Of a stretch of DNA of 64,000 bases, positions 1 to 11,470 are shown in pieces. Under the pieces are notes generated by a model. That model was given only the letters and a program-made list of their open reading frames with translations, was not told where the DNA came from and made no database searches. The first letter of the stretch is position 1. The number at the start of each line of letters is the position of its first letter. Source of the stretch: Sepioteuthis lessoniana. Lineage: Eukaryota; Mollusca; Cephalopoda; Myopsida; Loliginidae. A program made the position numbers and the translations under genes. The DNA lies in NCBI GenBank assembly GCA_963585895.1, contig OY757921.1, positions 55,865,081-55,929,080 on the forward strand, read 5' to 3'.

Positions 1-62
1 GACTTGTTCAATATTGCTCGCAGCATTCTTGTGTAGTTGCCGTCAAGCTTTTTCTCCATAAG
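1..62 (-). mobile_element. RTE-like LINE fragment, cut by window edge
   Basis: These bases nearly match positions 12771-12832, which lie near the C-terminal coding end of the RTE-like LINE at 12.5-14.2 kb, in the same orientation. Homology stops near base 60. The rest of the element, if present, lies outside the window on the left. Confidence 0.75.
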
Positions 63-194
63 TGTTAATCTAATAATTGTGAAAGTGAAAATAGTTAGAG
101 AGATTAATTTTTAAACTTAACTAAATTTCTCAAATAGAATTTATGGCACGAAATTTAGTTTATCATGAATTTTTTTTTTTTTCTCAGAAGCAAA

Positions 195-440
195 GACGCT
201 TAATGAGGAGTCCTGGTGATGTGGTGGCTAATGTGGTGGAATGCTACACATCATAGAAAGCAAGTTTGAACTCCAGTTGTTCAATTAATTTTGGACAAAT
301 ACCCTTTGTAAACGTATGAACTTCTTTATCTCCTCGGCTATGAGGGGTTAAATAGTCCCACCACTGTTCTTCTGCAAGGATGACTTTGGCATTAAATAAC
401 CCGCGAAGGTTTATATGACCTTAAACAAAGAAACCAAACC
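195..440 (+). mobile_element. tRNA-derived SINE, family 1
   Basis: The tRNA-like head has a pol III B-box-like stretch (AGTTTGAACTCC) near 266. An unrelated body follows, and then the family tail (TTTGGCATTAAATAACCC) near 391. The same head, body and tail order recurs at 15150-15395 and 34085-34305. The copy is diverged and presumably transcriptionally dead. The tail is shared with the composite M family described at 14.4 kb. Confidence 0.75.
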
Positions 441-1418
441 AACAGAAGTTTAAACACTTCTGTTAAGGTCGAAAATACATTATCACAAATAACTGCGAAT
501 AATATATGAACTATTGAGTCAAAGTTTAAATAGGCTACTTGATAAATTTACGTCACGCTACGTTAAACAATTTTTCGTTTGATCACAGTCGTTTTTGATA
601 AAATAATTTCAAAACGAGAGAATAAAAAGACAAGATATAGCGAGTTTGTCAATTTATTGATGTACCATTATGATACTAAAGAGACTTTAGACCGCCGTTG
701 TGACTTCGCCGTTGTAACAAGTTGAGAAATGCGAAACTGTTTATTTTCTTCTAGGTTGCAAGTCGCTGCCGGAAGAGAAAAGGGAGTATTGAAACATGAG
801 ACAACCGTCAACTTGACAAAAATAAGCAACATAACCTAGTAAGAAAAAGATGAGCAGACAAAGACCTTGAATTTTTTCCTGGTTCTAACCTGCTTATCCG
901 CTGCGTCGCGTAGTCTAACGTCCCCCATGGAACGTCCCTCCCCAAATTAAGGCTCGTTTTCTACTGACGTCTTAACCTTCTCGCATCTTGCCGTTGACTC
1001 TCGAAAGGATACAAGTTGTCCCCTCACATCCACCTGTGGCGTCGGGAGCAGAAAAATATCTGTTTCTGCCCGCTCAGTGCATGTGCACAAGATGTCAGAC
1101 CTTCAGTTTCCCTTAGTCATTCTTATATACAACGAGTGCCTCTGCATTGTTATTTGTTGCCTACTGTCTGCTTCATTTATTTATTTGTTTAATTTTCTAT
1201 CTATTTTTTATAGTTTTATAGTGCCCCTAAACTAGTTCATTTTCCTTTAGATAAACTATATAAGATAAGAAATATCTTTGTCTATGCACAAATCTATTAT
1301 CTGCTTACTCAAAAAGTGTGTCTGGCTCTGCTGAGGTTTTTGCTATTACAAAAAATCACCTATGTTACTAGTTCAACGGTTCACATCTTTACTTAAACTG
1401 ATGGATTCTGATGAGAGA

Positions 1419-1421
<3 letters not shown>
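441..1421. other. No recognisable feature
   Basis: I found no gene, RNA or repeat I can name. There is a slightly GC-richer patch around 890-1080. No reading frame there is long enough to support a gene. Confidence 0.4.

Positions 1422-1497
<76 letters not shown>
1422..1497. repeat. (CA)n microsatellite grading into (TA)n
   Basis: About 34 uninterrupted CA dinucleotides followed by a short TA run. The cysteine/valine-rich reading frame across it on the minus strand is a by-product of the repeat, not a protein gene. Confidence 0.98.
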
Positions 1498-4257
1498 ACC
1501 ATTGTTATTATAATTAAATAAAAAGTGTTACGGGACACAGTTCTCGTCCCGGAGCGGGTGGCAACAGATCTATTATTTGAGTTCAACCTGTGGGTTGACC
1601 TTCATTGAAAGTAGGTCACAGGGACTGGACGAAACTCGCTACTTCTCTAACCTAGACTGGCCCCTGGGGACCCTGTAATTGACATTTGATTTGAACATGG
1701 AAGTTGACAATTCGAAGAAAGGCACTACGTGGCAAAAACTCAAGCGCTCGTACGCTAGAAAGGGGATTGAGAAAAATCAGTTGGCGTCAAGACACACGTC
1801 GAAAGACATACAAAATGCTCCTGGTGAAAAAAAAATAACGTAGCCAACTCATTTAAAAAGCAAGCCACCAGCTTATATTCACAATGAAGAAACCGGATGA
1901 AAAAAAGGAAAAAGAATAGAAAATCTTATGATAATCAATTACCATATTGCTGAAAGGCAAAGAATAAGCAACTCTTGAAAGGGTTGAACTTGAGAAAACA
2001 CTCTTTTAACTAAAGAAAGTAAAGGAAGTGAAGATTCATGAAATCTTCAACTAGATAAGTAAAGTATATAACTCATTTGCTCTAATAATATCATTATCAC
2101 ACATATATGAAGCTGACACATACATTTTACCAGCATCAATACGAGAAAACAAATGTTTCAATTGTTTGTAATATTCATGTTTAATCCTCTTCAGCCTTCT
2201 ATTTTCATTCGTATTTGGGCGAATAAAATTTATTGTAAGATAAGTTTGTTAAATTGTCTTCGGCTTACATTCTTTGGGAGATCTCCTGCTTCATCTTTAT
2301 TTTAATGCGTCACAGATTGATACTGCGTATTGTTGAAGAAATATTAATGTGAATGGTATTTATGTCTAATATAGTATAGACAATTCATAATTGTGGGCAG
2401 GGTCCAAGATAAAATGTCGTAAAATTATTGGAAATATCGTTCGGGGACTAGGAATTTATCTGCATTTTTGCTTTAATTCTCGTTCACCCATTTTGACAAC
2501 CATCCGGTCTGTAACAGAATGAAAATTTGAAAATGTGCAAATTTCGACAATTTTTAGTCATTTGGATACCAATTAGATATTTCCCGTCTTAATAACTCGG
2601 TTTTCGGTTTTCGATTTCCTAATTTAATGACATATAACTTTGCCAAAGTCATCCGTGTAGAAGGATAGTAGGGGTTCTATTTCACCTACAGCCGATGGAT
2701 AAGGGAATTCATCCCTTTCCAAAGAGTATTAAACCGAAAGTGATCGTAATAATGTGACTGAAGTTTGAAATCACTTACTATTATATCGCAGTCCAGCACG
2801 TTAGACACTACATCACGGGGATTCCCTCCAAATAACTCGACCGCACGTGTGTTGATATTCCAAGGAAATTCTATTATCCAAAAAGGCTATGAAGCTCCCA
2901 TGAAATCTCAGATGATTAATGCTACTAATCTTAGAAAATAAAGCGTTCTTCTTATACTAAGATTAATCGAGTAAGTTCAATATTTTCATATGTTGTTAAA
3001 CTTTTGAGGATATTTAACCCTGAACTCTCCACGTCCATGAGCTTCACACTCAGGGTTGCCGGCTGAAAAATAGCTGAAAATACAAAATGTCGTAATCTTT
3101 TATCGAACAGCCTGATTAGGTGTATCGTTGATAGGCAATAACGATGTTACTGTTATATAGTGGCAGAAATACCGGCCGATTGGATTTTAAAGGTTAAGAG
3201 ATAACTAAAGTGTGTCTTGCTTAGTGAGGTCACAAATACAGTGAATAGTTTTGTGCCAATATAAACAATAACAAGTAAAATTCTATACAAATAAGGATTT
3301 GTTATTTGCAACAGCAGGAATACTGACGTCCATTTTCTTTCAGCACAATGTAATTTTTGAACAAAACGATACTTAGGGGTATTTTTTAATATGAAAAATT
3401 ACTGACGGGCTTGAAAATAGGTTCTTTTTCTTAATATCTATTAGAATAAAACTGACTGGTCCTTTATATTGATAAAACAAAATTCTGATCAATTCCTGCG
3501 ATTCAATTTTCTACCTAAGTTGGGAACTTTGTAGATGACTTTCACTCATAAGAGATTCTTTCGTTTTGTTTAAAAGAGGAAATCTTTTCTTAAAAAGTAT
3601 TCAATTTAGAGAAATAGCAATTTAATTAGGACCTTAGCCCGCTCAGCTGGGAGACTTCTCTTTAAGTAGTGTCTTCACTGTAAAAGTACAAGATGGAAGG
3701 ACAAATTCTTATTGAACACGAGATATAAAATATGAATTCACGTGCCAATAAAACTGTTGACATTTCCCTATTCAAACCGTCTACTCTCTGCTTGTCTGTC
3801 TGTCTATCTGTCTCTATCTATCTTTCTGACACTTTCACTCACATACATACATACACTAACTTTCCTTATCACTGTCTCTCTTTCTCTAATTTTTAAAAAT
3901 TATTTTGTTTGTCTGCAGTGACTAAGTGCAGTGCATGACCAAACTGTCCATGAATTGATGATCGACGTAAAAGTCGGTGTAAATCTTGTTAAATTCTTGG
4001 CAAGATGAAACCTATCATCGTTGGATTTGCCTTAATCCTCACAATTTCCAACACAAAATGGAAAGACGTAAATTTAAATGTTCGAGAACGAATAATAATA
4101 ATAATAGATCAAATGAAAATATACTTAAGTCTAAAACTCCCCCAAATTTTTCTTATTGATTTTTTTTACGTATTTTAATAAAAATTTAAAAGGTACTACA
4201 GAATGACTAATAACTTTATTTTTTGCAGAAACCATGGTGTTAAGAGAAGGAATTAAT
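1498..4257. other. Unassigned AT-rich sequence
   Basis: No gene or named repeat recognised over 2.7 kb. A short frame from an ATG at 1697 runs 49 codons with many Lys and Arg, and nothing supports expression. At 3785-3900 there is impure (TCTG/TCTA)n simple sequence. Old degraded repeats are possible. Confidence 0.4.
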
Positions 4258-4258
4258 A

Positions 4259-4330
<72 letters not shown>

Positions 4331-4420
4331 CAACAGTATCTATTTATCACAATCTAACTTGGTGGGTTTGTGGTAAACCATATGCGGTATAATTTGGAGA
4401 GTGCTCATTATTTGTGATAG

Positions 4421-4450
<30 letters not shown>
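4258..4450 (-). repeat. (AT)n tracts flanking a ~90-bp Penelope-like terminal module
   Basis: Two AT microsatellites (4258-4329 and 4421-4450) bracket a ~90-bp piece containing GAGTGCTCA. The same module, also between AT or ATT runs, occurs at 41755-41845 (forward) and 56549-56650 (reverse), at the 3' ends of Penelope-like copies. I take it as a detached end of that family. This is inferred from within-window similarity. Confidence 0.55.
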
Positions 4451-4452
<2 letters not shown>

Positions 4453-4554
4453 TTTTTATCAAATATAATTCAATCCAGTATATCCGGAATAGGAAATAAG
4501 TTCACTCAGGACAAATAGAATATTCAAAAATAGGATATTAATTTCCCCTCAGCA

Positions 4555-5345
4555 AAAAAACAACCCACAATCGGTCACATTAGGATAATAGATTTATTTC
4601 TATCCTGTTAAAAAATATTAACAGAACCTCATCAGATCGAAAACAAACAAACCTTATTTCTCCTATCTATTAATGCTAGCCTAAACCTTCAAGCAACAAT
4701 AATCTAGAACTATGACATGTAGATTACATCTGATCTCATCCTATTTCAAATCTAACAGATATAACAATAACAGTTACAGTAACACATGTCAAAAATTCAA
4801 ATATCTATAACAAAATAATTCAGACAATCTAAATTTAGTATATCATTTTTATCATAAAAAACAAAACAACTAAAACTAACGTTAATTATTTAAAACTGCC
4901 CCAAATGATAATAATAGAATAAAGCTCACTTATATGAATTACAAATTCCAATATCTAACAATTTAATAAATCATAATCATTTTCTGTTTATTTATTTATT
5001 TAATTATTCACTTGATTTTTTGAAAATAGTCTAAATTTATTTTTATGCCTACATCTAGCTATTATATCTCTGATTTAATAGGTTACCAGGATCAGGATAT
5101 AACATAATTTGTATCTTTTCTTCCAGACACAAATTACATCTACCATCAAAGCAGCTCAGATTTGTAGATCTTTCTTTTCAATATTCTCCATTGAATTTCA
5201 AAGATTACACCCCTATTTTTCAACTTGCAAAAATGTTTGGATAAAGCTTTTTGATTTTCAAACGTTCATGAGAGAACGAATGAATATGATTATTTTATCT
5301 TAGTTTCCATCTAACCTAAGAAATTCCAATATAAGTCTTTTTCTC
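4555..5345 (-). mobile_element. Penelope-like element fragment (family C): GIY-YIG region to 3' end
   Basis: Read on the minus strand, the segment opens with a broken GIY-YIG endonuclease region: KTYIGIS, then after two stops SFSHERL and ALSKHF. These motifs match the copies at 10345 (+) and 42900 (+). It runs on through ~650 bp of 3' sequence to a hammerhead-like motif near 4600. The segment from 4561 to about 5325 is an imperfect inverted copy of 10350-11185. The reverse transcriptase is absent, so this is a 5'-truncated, dead copy. Confidence 0.75.
4585..4640 (-). ncRNA. Hammerhead-ribozyme-like motif in Penelope-like 3' end
   Basis: On the minus strand the conserved box CTGATGA (4629-4635) is followed by a long stem II (4618-4628 with 4601-4611) and then GAAA (4597-4600). 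An AU-rich mini stem III and a UU cleavage position follow. Stem I next to the core is three pairs (GAT/ATC). Stem II is offset by a G.A mismatch where a core-closing pair is usual, so activity is uncertain. Penelope-like elements are known to carry minimal type I hammerheads; the assignment here rests on motif order and folding by eye. Confidence 0.5.
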
Positions 5346-5739
5346 TTAAATATTTTTCTTTAGGAAAATAAAAGTTTGATATACTACGTTTTTCAAATTG
5401 CACAAACCGTTAATAGGACGATTAATTTTAGTTTTAGAATTACAATTATTATTACTATTAGAGTTTTTCACATCAGTTTTAGCTGATGGTCTTTCACTGG
5501 AGTTTGAGTGACAGCAAGTCTCCTCAAGTCTCCAGAACTCTTATTATTCTGGCCGTTCTCAGTAATGCTGTAATTTGATCTCCATTCGTCCGCCAACTTT
5601 CAAGTCTTCCAGTCCCTTTAATAATCCTTTAGTTACTGTACCGAAGCACCAATCACAATTGGTATAATTGTCATCTTCATGTTCTATAGTTTTTTTTCAA
5701 TTCCCTAGCATTTCACATTCTTTCAGTTTTATTCTGTAG

Positions 5740-6060
5740 TCAGCCGGGACAGCAAAGTCGACAATTTTGCAAATTCACTTTTTTGTTGTTGATTATTATT
5801 AAGTCTGGTCTTCTGGCCGAGATTAGGTGATCCGTCTGTATATCAAAGTCCCATAGGAGTTTATGTGTGTCATTGTCTTGGAAAGATGTTGGGTTGGGCA
5901 TATACCATTTGTTCGTACGGTCAAATTTAAATTTCTTGCACATCTTCTAGTGGATCACCTTGCCCACCCAGTCATGTCTAATCTTATACTCCTGTGCTAA
6001 TTTGCTGCATTCGCATAGTATGTGATTGATAGTTTCGTCTTTGTCACCACATTGCCTATA
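5740..6060 (-). pseudogene. RLE endonuclease and zinc-knuckle region of the LINE
   Basis: The downstream frame (5943-5740) reads LLWDFDIQTDHLISARRPDL, the R..PD..-type signature of the restriction-like endonuclease in early-branching LINEs. Upstream, in another frame, is the knuckle CGDKDETINHILCEC. Its first cysteine has become tyrosine when compared with the plus-strand family copy at 44.3 kb. One or more frameshifts separate the two parts. Nicking of the genomic target would be the role of the intact domain. Confidence 0.75.
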
Positions 6061-6219
6061 TTTGCTATTTTGTTGCACTTATCTATTCTCGCTTTGATAT
6101 GATTGGTTCTTATGGCGTTGTTTTGAGCTGCTATTCAGAAAGATTCTGTTTCTCTCTTAAAGTTTCCTTTTCTTATCCACGTCCAGTTTTTTTCACGTGA
6201 GATGTTGTTTATTAGTCGT

Positions 6220-7031
6220 TTAAAACGCACATAGAGTTTTTTCTTCACATTTTTGTTTCCTAGTTATTGTCATTCTGTTATCCATCGTGTCGACAGTATT
6301 GTTTCTGATGGCTGTAATCAGTCCTCCTTCATGTTTTTCTATGTAGTCTTCGAGTCGTTGTATCGATGCGTCAACGCTGTCTTCAATGCTGGCAAGTCCT
6401 CTTCTTACTTGCATGGTACATTTTTCTGTGTCAAATTCCATTCCTATGTCTTGACTGTATATTCTAACAGTGTGTATTAGAGTGTCCAGTTCTTTTTCAT
6501 ATTTTGCAAATAGTTTGATGTCATCAGTGTACATTAGGCGATTGATCTGTTCCTGCGATCTGCTAAGTTTGTATCCGGCTGTGCATTTTCTGAGTATGTG
6601 GTTAAGTGGCATCATGGAAATTATGAATAGTAACGGTGATTGCGCGTCTCCTTGAAATATACCTCTTTGGATTCGGCTTCGGCTAAGCTTCTTCCTCCTG
6701 CTGTCAATTCCACTCTGCAGGCTTTCATGGTTTTGTAGATAAATTTTATGACTTTATCGGATATTTTGTACATTTTGAGGCAGTTTATTATCCAGCTTTG
6801 TGGAACCATATCATATGCATTTTTGCAATCTATCCAGGCTATAACTATATTTTTTCGTCTGGTCTTGCTATCGCTTAGGATGTGCTGATCTACGTAAAGT
6901 AACTCTGCTATGCCTCTGAATCCTTCGCAGCATACTTTCTGTTCCTCGGGGAACAATCCACGGCTTGTGAGCGAGTTGTAAATCTCTTCCCTTATTTGTG
7001 CTGTTAATATTTTCCTCATATAGGTAGGCAA
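6220..7031 (-). pseudogene. Reverse transcriptase domain of RLE-type LINE, frameshifted
   Basis: The first frame (7031-6624) carries the fingers region and motif A (WIDCKNAYDMVPQSW), which holds the first catalytic aspartate. A one-base shift near 6660 moves the next block, GIFQGD, into the frame of 6615-6220. That frame then carries the catalytic box YTDD (usually F/YxDD) in LMYTDDIKLFA. Just after EKCTMQ it jumps to GLASIEDSVDASIQ. By comparison with the plus-strand copy (26.4-26.7 kb) this is an in-frame loss of roughly 100 codons. The protein cannot be functional. Confidence 0.88.
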
Positions 7032-8066
7032 GTTATGGGTCTGTAGTTGTTTGGGACGGTTCCTTTGCTTGGGTCCTTTTGGATGATGTTGTCCGTCTTT
7101 TGGTCATCCATTCGGGTACGTGTACTCTTTATAGGCATCTGTTCATTTCTAGTGCTAGTCTGTCGTGAATGGAGGTGAATGTCTTGAACCAGAAACCATG
7201 TATTCCATCATGACCTGGCGTTTTCCAGGTTGATATTTTTTAGTGTCATATTGAGTAAATCAATGTGTATTTCCGCTTTCGGGCCTTCTTCGAGCCTTTC
7301 TAATTCTCTTGTGATATTGTTTATCCATTCAGCCTTTCCGTTATGTTTTTGGTTGCCATATTTTAGTCCAAAATTATTCGGTTTATTTGGCATCCGGTTG
7401 TTTTCGTCTCATCTCCTCCCAGTTGTAGATAGAATTTTCTTTCGTTGTTTTGGAATGTCCTATTTTGTCAGTATTGTTTTACCCTTAGTTTACCATCTCT
7501 TTAATCTTCCTTTTTTTCGCCAGTACTTTCTGTTTTATTTCCTCAAGTTATATTGTTAATTTTTTATCGTGTTGCCTTTTCCTGTTTGTTCCTACATATT
7601 CCAGCATCTTTCCTTTGTTTTATCATTTTGGCCTTTTTTCGTGGATTTTTATCTGCGTTTCCAGTCGAATTTCCCATCCCAGTTTTGATTTTCCTTCGTA
7701 CTTTTTGAGGAGATCCCAATTTTCTCACAAAATAGTACTTGATTTATTTTATTCGTTTCCTCTTAAATGTTCTCCATACAATGTTTCTTAATGATTGTAA
7801 GGTAGTCTTTTCACTGTTCATAATTCTCTTTCAACTTTCAAGATTTATCTTTTGTTCTTGTGATAGTGTTTGCTCTGGAGTGTTTGGTCGTGCTTTGTTT
7901 AATTGTGTTGTGTTTCCACTTTCCGAATTTGGTGGGTTGGGCTGTTTTTGTTTATTAATATTTGATGTGTAAGGTACTCTATTACTACCTTGTAGATTAT
8001 TTATTTTCTGGGGTATTTCTAGAATTTTAAGGTCCGAAAAATAACTCTTCTTCTTATTGTTCTGAC

Positions 8067-8528
8067 TTAATCAGCAAATATTTGACATGTTATCTGAAAA
8101 CTAGAACATTCTTGCCATATCTCAATCATTCTTTTCCTATATCCTCTTTGTGTAGGGTTGCTCCGAAAATAGCAGTGTAGTGCAAGTTGGTTGTCTTCCC
8201 TAGTCCATATATTGTTTTCAGGTCGCTGGTTGGTGTGGTTCCTTAACTCGTCATTCGTGTACCTGAGAAAAGAACAGCCAACTTTCACAGGATGACGATC
8301 GGGTCTCCCATGTTGGCTATCAGGAGAGCACCTGCCGATCATGACACCCAATCCTGTTTCCGAGGTCCCATGTTGTGTCATATTTTGTTTCAACACTTTT
8401 ATCAGGGATGGTATATTGTGGCTATACCTGACCCAGGAGTTGTTTATTATTTGCGCGCCTGATAGATGTGACCGAGAACAGTCACAGTGACTGTTCATGA
8501 ACAGAAGGTCACACACACAAAAAAACAA
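8067..8528 (-). pseudogene. N-terminal Myb-like region of RLE LINE
   Basis: The translated minus strand contains NIWTREDNQLALHCYFRSNP followed by YRKRMIEIWQE. The tryptophan spacing and helical look resemble the Myb/SANT-like DNA-binding segment found upstream of RT in R2-type LINEs. The region upstream of about residue 75 is probably 5' leader read through by chance. I recognise the block as part of the same mobile family rather than a host gene. Confidence 0.6.
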
Positions 8529-8807
8529 ACTAAGTTTTAACTTGGTTAAAGTCCATTAACCTATTTTTTATATTTTATTTCTTAACTGAGTACCTGAACT
8601 AGCTTGAGGTGTTCCTGTATTACCTTTATGGTTTATATTTACTGCCCTATTTTGAAACTTTATTTCCGTTAAAGTTGGTCATATTTTAATAGGTACTAAA
8701 CTCCGAATGTTTTCCCCGTTATATGGAAGACGATAACTGTTCTTACTTAATGATTTCAGGCTACAACGGGTATGTATTTCCTTAGATTAAGAATAGTCAA
8801 GGATGGG

Positions 8808-9850
8808 TTATATAGAAATTGAGGTGTAAAATTTATTTGGTGATTTTGAAAGAATTTAGCTGAAAATAATTTTAGGAATTAAAAATTCTTCATTTAAATA
8901 CAACTGTTCACCAAAAGGTTTTACGAATAACGAAAAATCAATGTTTTTAGATAAAAGACATATTCTACTGACGCAAATTTCTTCGAAGACCACACAGCAA
9001 AGATTCGTTTGGTTATTATGGTTCAAGCTTTGATATAGATTTAAAAAGAATATATATATATATACATATTCTAAGATATGGACGTCACGTGGCATTCTAG
9101 AATGTTCGCTTTTAAAGCAATTCCCTCTTTTTTTGCGGGGGGGTATTTTATATATTTATTTGTTTATTTATTTTCCATTTATTCATTTCTAAATTTATTT
9201 TTAATTTAATTTAATTTCATTTTTAGTTCCCTCCTCTCTACATAGATTCTCACGCTCCCACCCCTTAATCCTAGTAACACGTAAGACAGAAATTGAGGCG
9301 GTAAATTTAAACAAATCTATTTCGTGATTTTGAAATAGTTTAGCTGAAAATAATTTGGGTAATTAAAAAGTCTTCATTTAAATATAACTGTTCACCAAAA
9401 TATTTTACGAGTAACGAAAAATCAATGTTTTTAAATAAAAGACAGATTCTACTGACCCAAATTTCTTCGAAGATCACGCAGCAAAGATTCGTTTGGTTAT
9501 TCTGGTTCAAGCCTTGATATAGTTTTGTAGTTTGTTGGGTTTTATATATATATATATTTATATTCTAAAATATGGTCATCACTTGGCTTTCTAGAAAGTT
9601 CGCTTCTAAAGTAATTTCCTATATTGGAGGGAGGGAGGTAAGGTATATTTATTTATTTATTTAATTTTTTTAAAATTTGTAATTCTTAATTTCATTTTAT
9701 TTTTAGTTCCTTCCGTTCAACATACATTCTTACACACTCACGGTAAATTTAAACAAATCTATTTCCTTACTTCGAAATAGTTTAGCTGGAAATAATTTTG
9801 GGAATTCTTCATTGAAACACAACTGTTAACCAAAAGATTTAACGATTATT
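8808..9850. repeat. Tandem repeat of ~450-bp units (2.3 copies)
   Basis: Unit 1 (about 8808-9285) and unit 2 (about 9285-9735) align along their length. They share AGCTGAAAATAATTT, TGTTCACCAAAA, TTTCTTCGAAGA and AAGATTCGTTTGGTTATT, and each has an internal AT run and a T-rich end. A third unit starts near 9738 and breaks off near 9850, where a Penelope-like fragment begins. No coding capacity is seen. Confidence 0.8.
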
Positions 9851-10340
9851 ATTCATATAAAGTTAGTTATGATATTTCCTAATTACTTCCGTATTATGAG
9901 TGTTCATTATTTTTTTTTAAAATTTCGTGCAAGAATAACTAATTTTTAGAGTTTTCCTATTAAATATTTTATGTAATATATTATACTGGTTAAAATGTTT
10001 ATCTATCAATTTAAAGAAATACTTTCCTATGTTTATATTAACAAGTTTACAAAAAGGGGAGTTGAACCATATAATTTTGCCTTTTCTATTTTTATGACAA
10101 TTTACCTTAATATTACAATTATCAGTAGTTTCTTTATTCTTATATAAATTATTAGTATTATTAATATTATCATTAGGTTCAATCATTTTTGGCTCTAGAT
10201 AAGTAAACTCTTCTTTAAAACCACTATTCTTGAGGGCTTCAATATACATTTTACTACTTTCATGGAAAATTTTCTTATCTAATGATAATCTCCTAATTCT
10301 CATATTAACAGCTTTAGGAACTTGTTTAATTATAGAACTT
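9850..10340 (-). pseudogene. Penelope-like linker region (family C), between RT and GIY-YIG
   Basis: The minus-strand frame 10303-9917 encodes GKIIWFNSPFCKLVNINIGK and then [15 protein letters not shown]. The same landmarks occur at 42560-42710 (+), and in weaker form at 40080-40200 (+), in each case just before the Cys-rich motif and GIY-YIG domain of a Penelope-like protein. The RT is missing upstream and the frame ends before the endonuclease. Immediately to its right the element switches to the plus strand. Confidence 0.7.
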
Positions 10341-10988
10341 GGGGGATCGGTTAGATGGAAATTAAGATAAAATAATCATATTCATTCGTTCTCTCATGAA
10401 CGTTTGAAAAATCAAAAAGCTTTATCCAAACATTTTTGCAAGTTGAAATTCAATGGAGAATATTGAAAAGAAAGATCTACAACTCTGAGCTGCTTTGATG
10501 GTAGATGTAATTTGTGTCTGGAAGAAAAGATAAAAATGATGTTATATCCTGATCCTGGTAACCTATTAAATCAGAGATTTAATAGCTAGATGTAGGCATA
10601 GAAATAAATTTAGACTATTTTCAAAAAATCAAGTGAATGATTAAATAAATAAATAAACAGAAAATGATTATGATTTATTAAATTGGTAGATATTAGAATT
10701 TGTAATTTATATAAGTGAGCTTTATTTTATTATTGTAATTTGGGGCAGTTTTAAATAATTAACGTTAGTTTTAGTTGTTTTGTTTTTTATGATAAAAATG
10801 ATATACTAAAATTAGATGGTCTGAATTATTTTGTTATAAATGTTTGAATTTTTGACATGTGTTACTGTAACTGTTATTGTTATATCTGTTAGATTTGAAA
10901 TAGAATGGGATCAGATGTAGTCTGCATGTCATAATTCTTGATACTTATTGTTGCTTGAAGGTTTAGGCTAGCTTTGATACATAGGAGA

Positions 10989-10990
<2 letters not shown>

Positions 10991-11046
<56 letters not shown>
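10991..11046. repeat. (CT)n microsatellite
   Basis: About 27 CT dinucleotides inside the Penelope-like 3' region. The opposite arm at 4.6-4.7 kb lacks it, so it expanded after the two copies diverged. Confidence 0.97.
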
Positions 11047-11050
<4 letters not shown>

Positions 11051-11081
11051 GGTTATAAATGTGTAAAATTTATATTTTTTC

Positions 11082-11180
11082 CATTTCCTATTTGATCTGA
11101 TGAAGTCCTGTTAATTTTTTTAGAGCATTGATTTATATCAATGCTTTTAACAGGATGGAAATAAATTTATCATCCTAATG
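11082..11180 (+). ncRNA. Hammerhead-ribozyme-like motif with extended stem II
   Basis: CTGATGA (11097-11103) is followed by a 10-bp stem II (11105-11114 with 11147-11156), itself capped by an inner 9-bp hairpin, and then GAAA (11158-11161). An AUAA/UUAU mini stem III (11161-11170) leads to C11171 at the expected cleavage position. Stem I is GAT/ATC next to the core, plus a possible outer CATT/AATG helix. An A.G mismatch replaces the usual stem II closing pair, so self-cleavage is plausible but unproven. Confidence 0.55.
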
Positions 11181-11213
11181 TGACTGATTGTGTGTGTGTG
11201 GGGGGTTGAAAAA

Positions 11214-11452
11214 ACGATTAGTATCTAATAACATGGATGCTTATCTGCGACCACTGGTTTCATGCCATCTTGTATTGTATATATTGTATATATTGTATTG
11301 TATATATTATTGTATTGTATATATTGTATTGTATATATTATGTATTGTATATATTATATATATTGTTATATACTATGGAGTATTATGCAATACTAATATT
11401 TATATGTTGGAATTGAAATGTTGGGGCAAAAATGTGAAAGTAGATGAAAACT
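11214..11452 (-). mobile_element. Penelope-like 3' end, minus-strand arm of a fold-back
   Basis: Bases 11225-11270 are the reverse complement of 12303-12345 (half of a hammerhead, including ATGCCAT and CGACCACTGG). Bases 11370-11412 are the reverse complement of about 11766-11815. The arm is short because a TATTGTA-type simple repeat and deletions replace the rest. It joins the plus-strand arm at a hairpin at 11431-11470. Confidence 0.7.
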
Positions 11453-11470
11453 AACGTCTACTTTCACATT
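11431..11470. repeat. 14-bp perfect hairpin at the fold-back junction
   Basis: AATGTGAAAGTAGA (11431-11444) is exactly complementary to 11457-11470, with a 12-nt loop. It sits at the join of the two oppositely oriented Penelope-like arms and is probably the innermost part of that inverted repeat rather than a terminator. Confidence 0.9.

Larger units (their letters stand above)
5440..8470 (-). mobile_element. RLE-type non-LTR retrotransposon, degenerate
   Basis: This minus-strand element has an N-terminal Myb-like region (8240-8060), a linker (7393-7208), a reverse transcriptase (7031-6220), then a CCHC-like knuckle and an RLE endonuclease region (about 6060-5740). Its 3' end near 5455 is the family terminus (AAAACTCT on the sense strand) followed by an A/T-rich trinucleotide-like tail. 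The order fits restriction-like-endonuclease LINEs of the R2/R4/NeSL type, which insert by target-primed reverse transcription. At least six other pieces of the same family lie in this window. Many frameshifts and a missing C-terminal RT block make it inactive. Confidence 0.85.
10345..11186 (+). mobile_element. Penelope-like element fragment (family C), plus strand
   Basis: It starts inside the GIY-YIG domain (SFSHERLKNQKALSKHFCKL) and runs through the 3' region to a hammerhead-like motif at 11094-11180. It is the inverted counterpart of 4561-5325, with many small differences and a (CT)n expansion at 10991-11046 that the other arm lacks. RT and the upstream part are absent. The junction with the opposite-strand linker at about 10340 is abrupt, as expected for tail-to-head or fold-back Penelope-like insertions. 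Confidence 0.75.

Noticed and set aside
1389..1586. Cys/Val-rich small protein on the minus strand
   Set aside because: The composition comes entirely from the (CA)n microsatellite.
5109..5303. Plus-strand 64-codon gene
   Set aside because: It is antisense to the Penelope-like GIY-YIG fragment on the minus strand.
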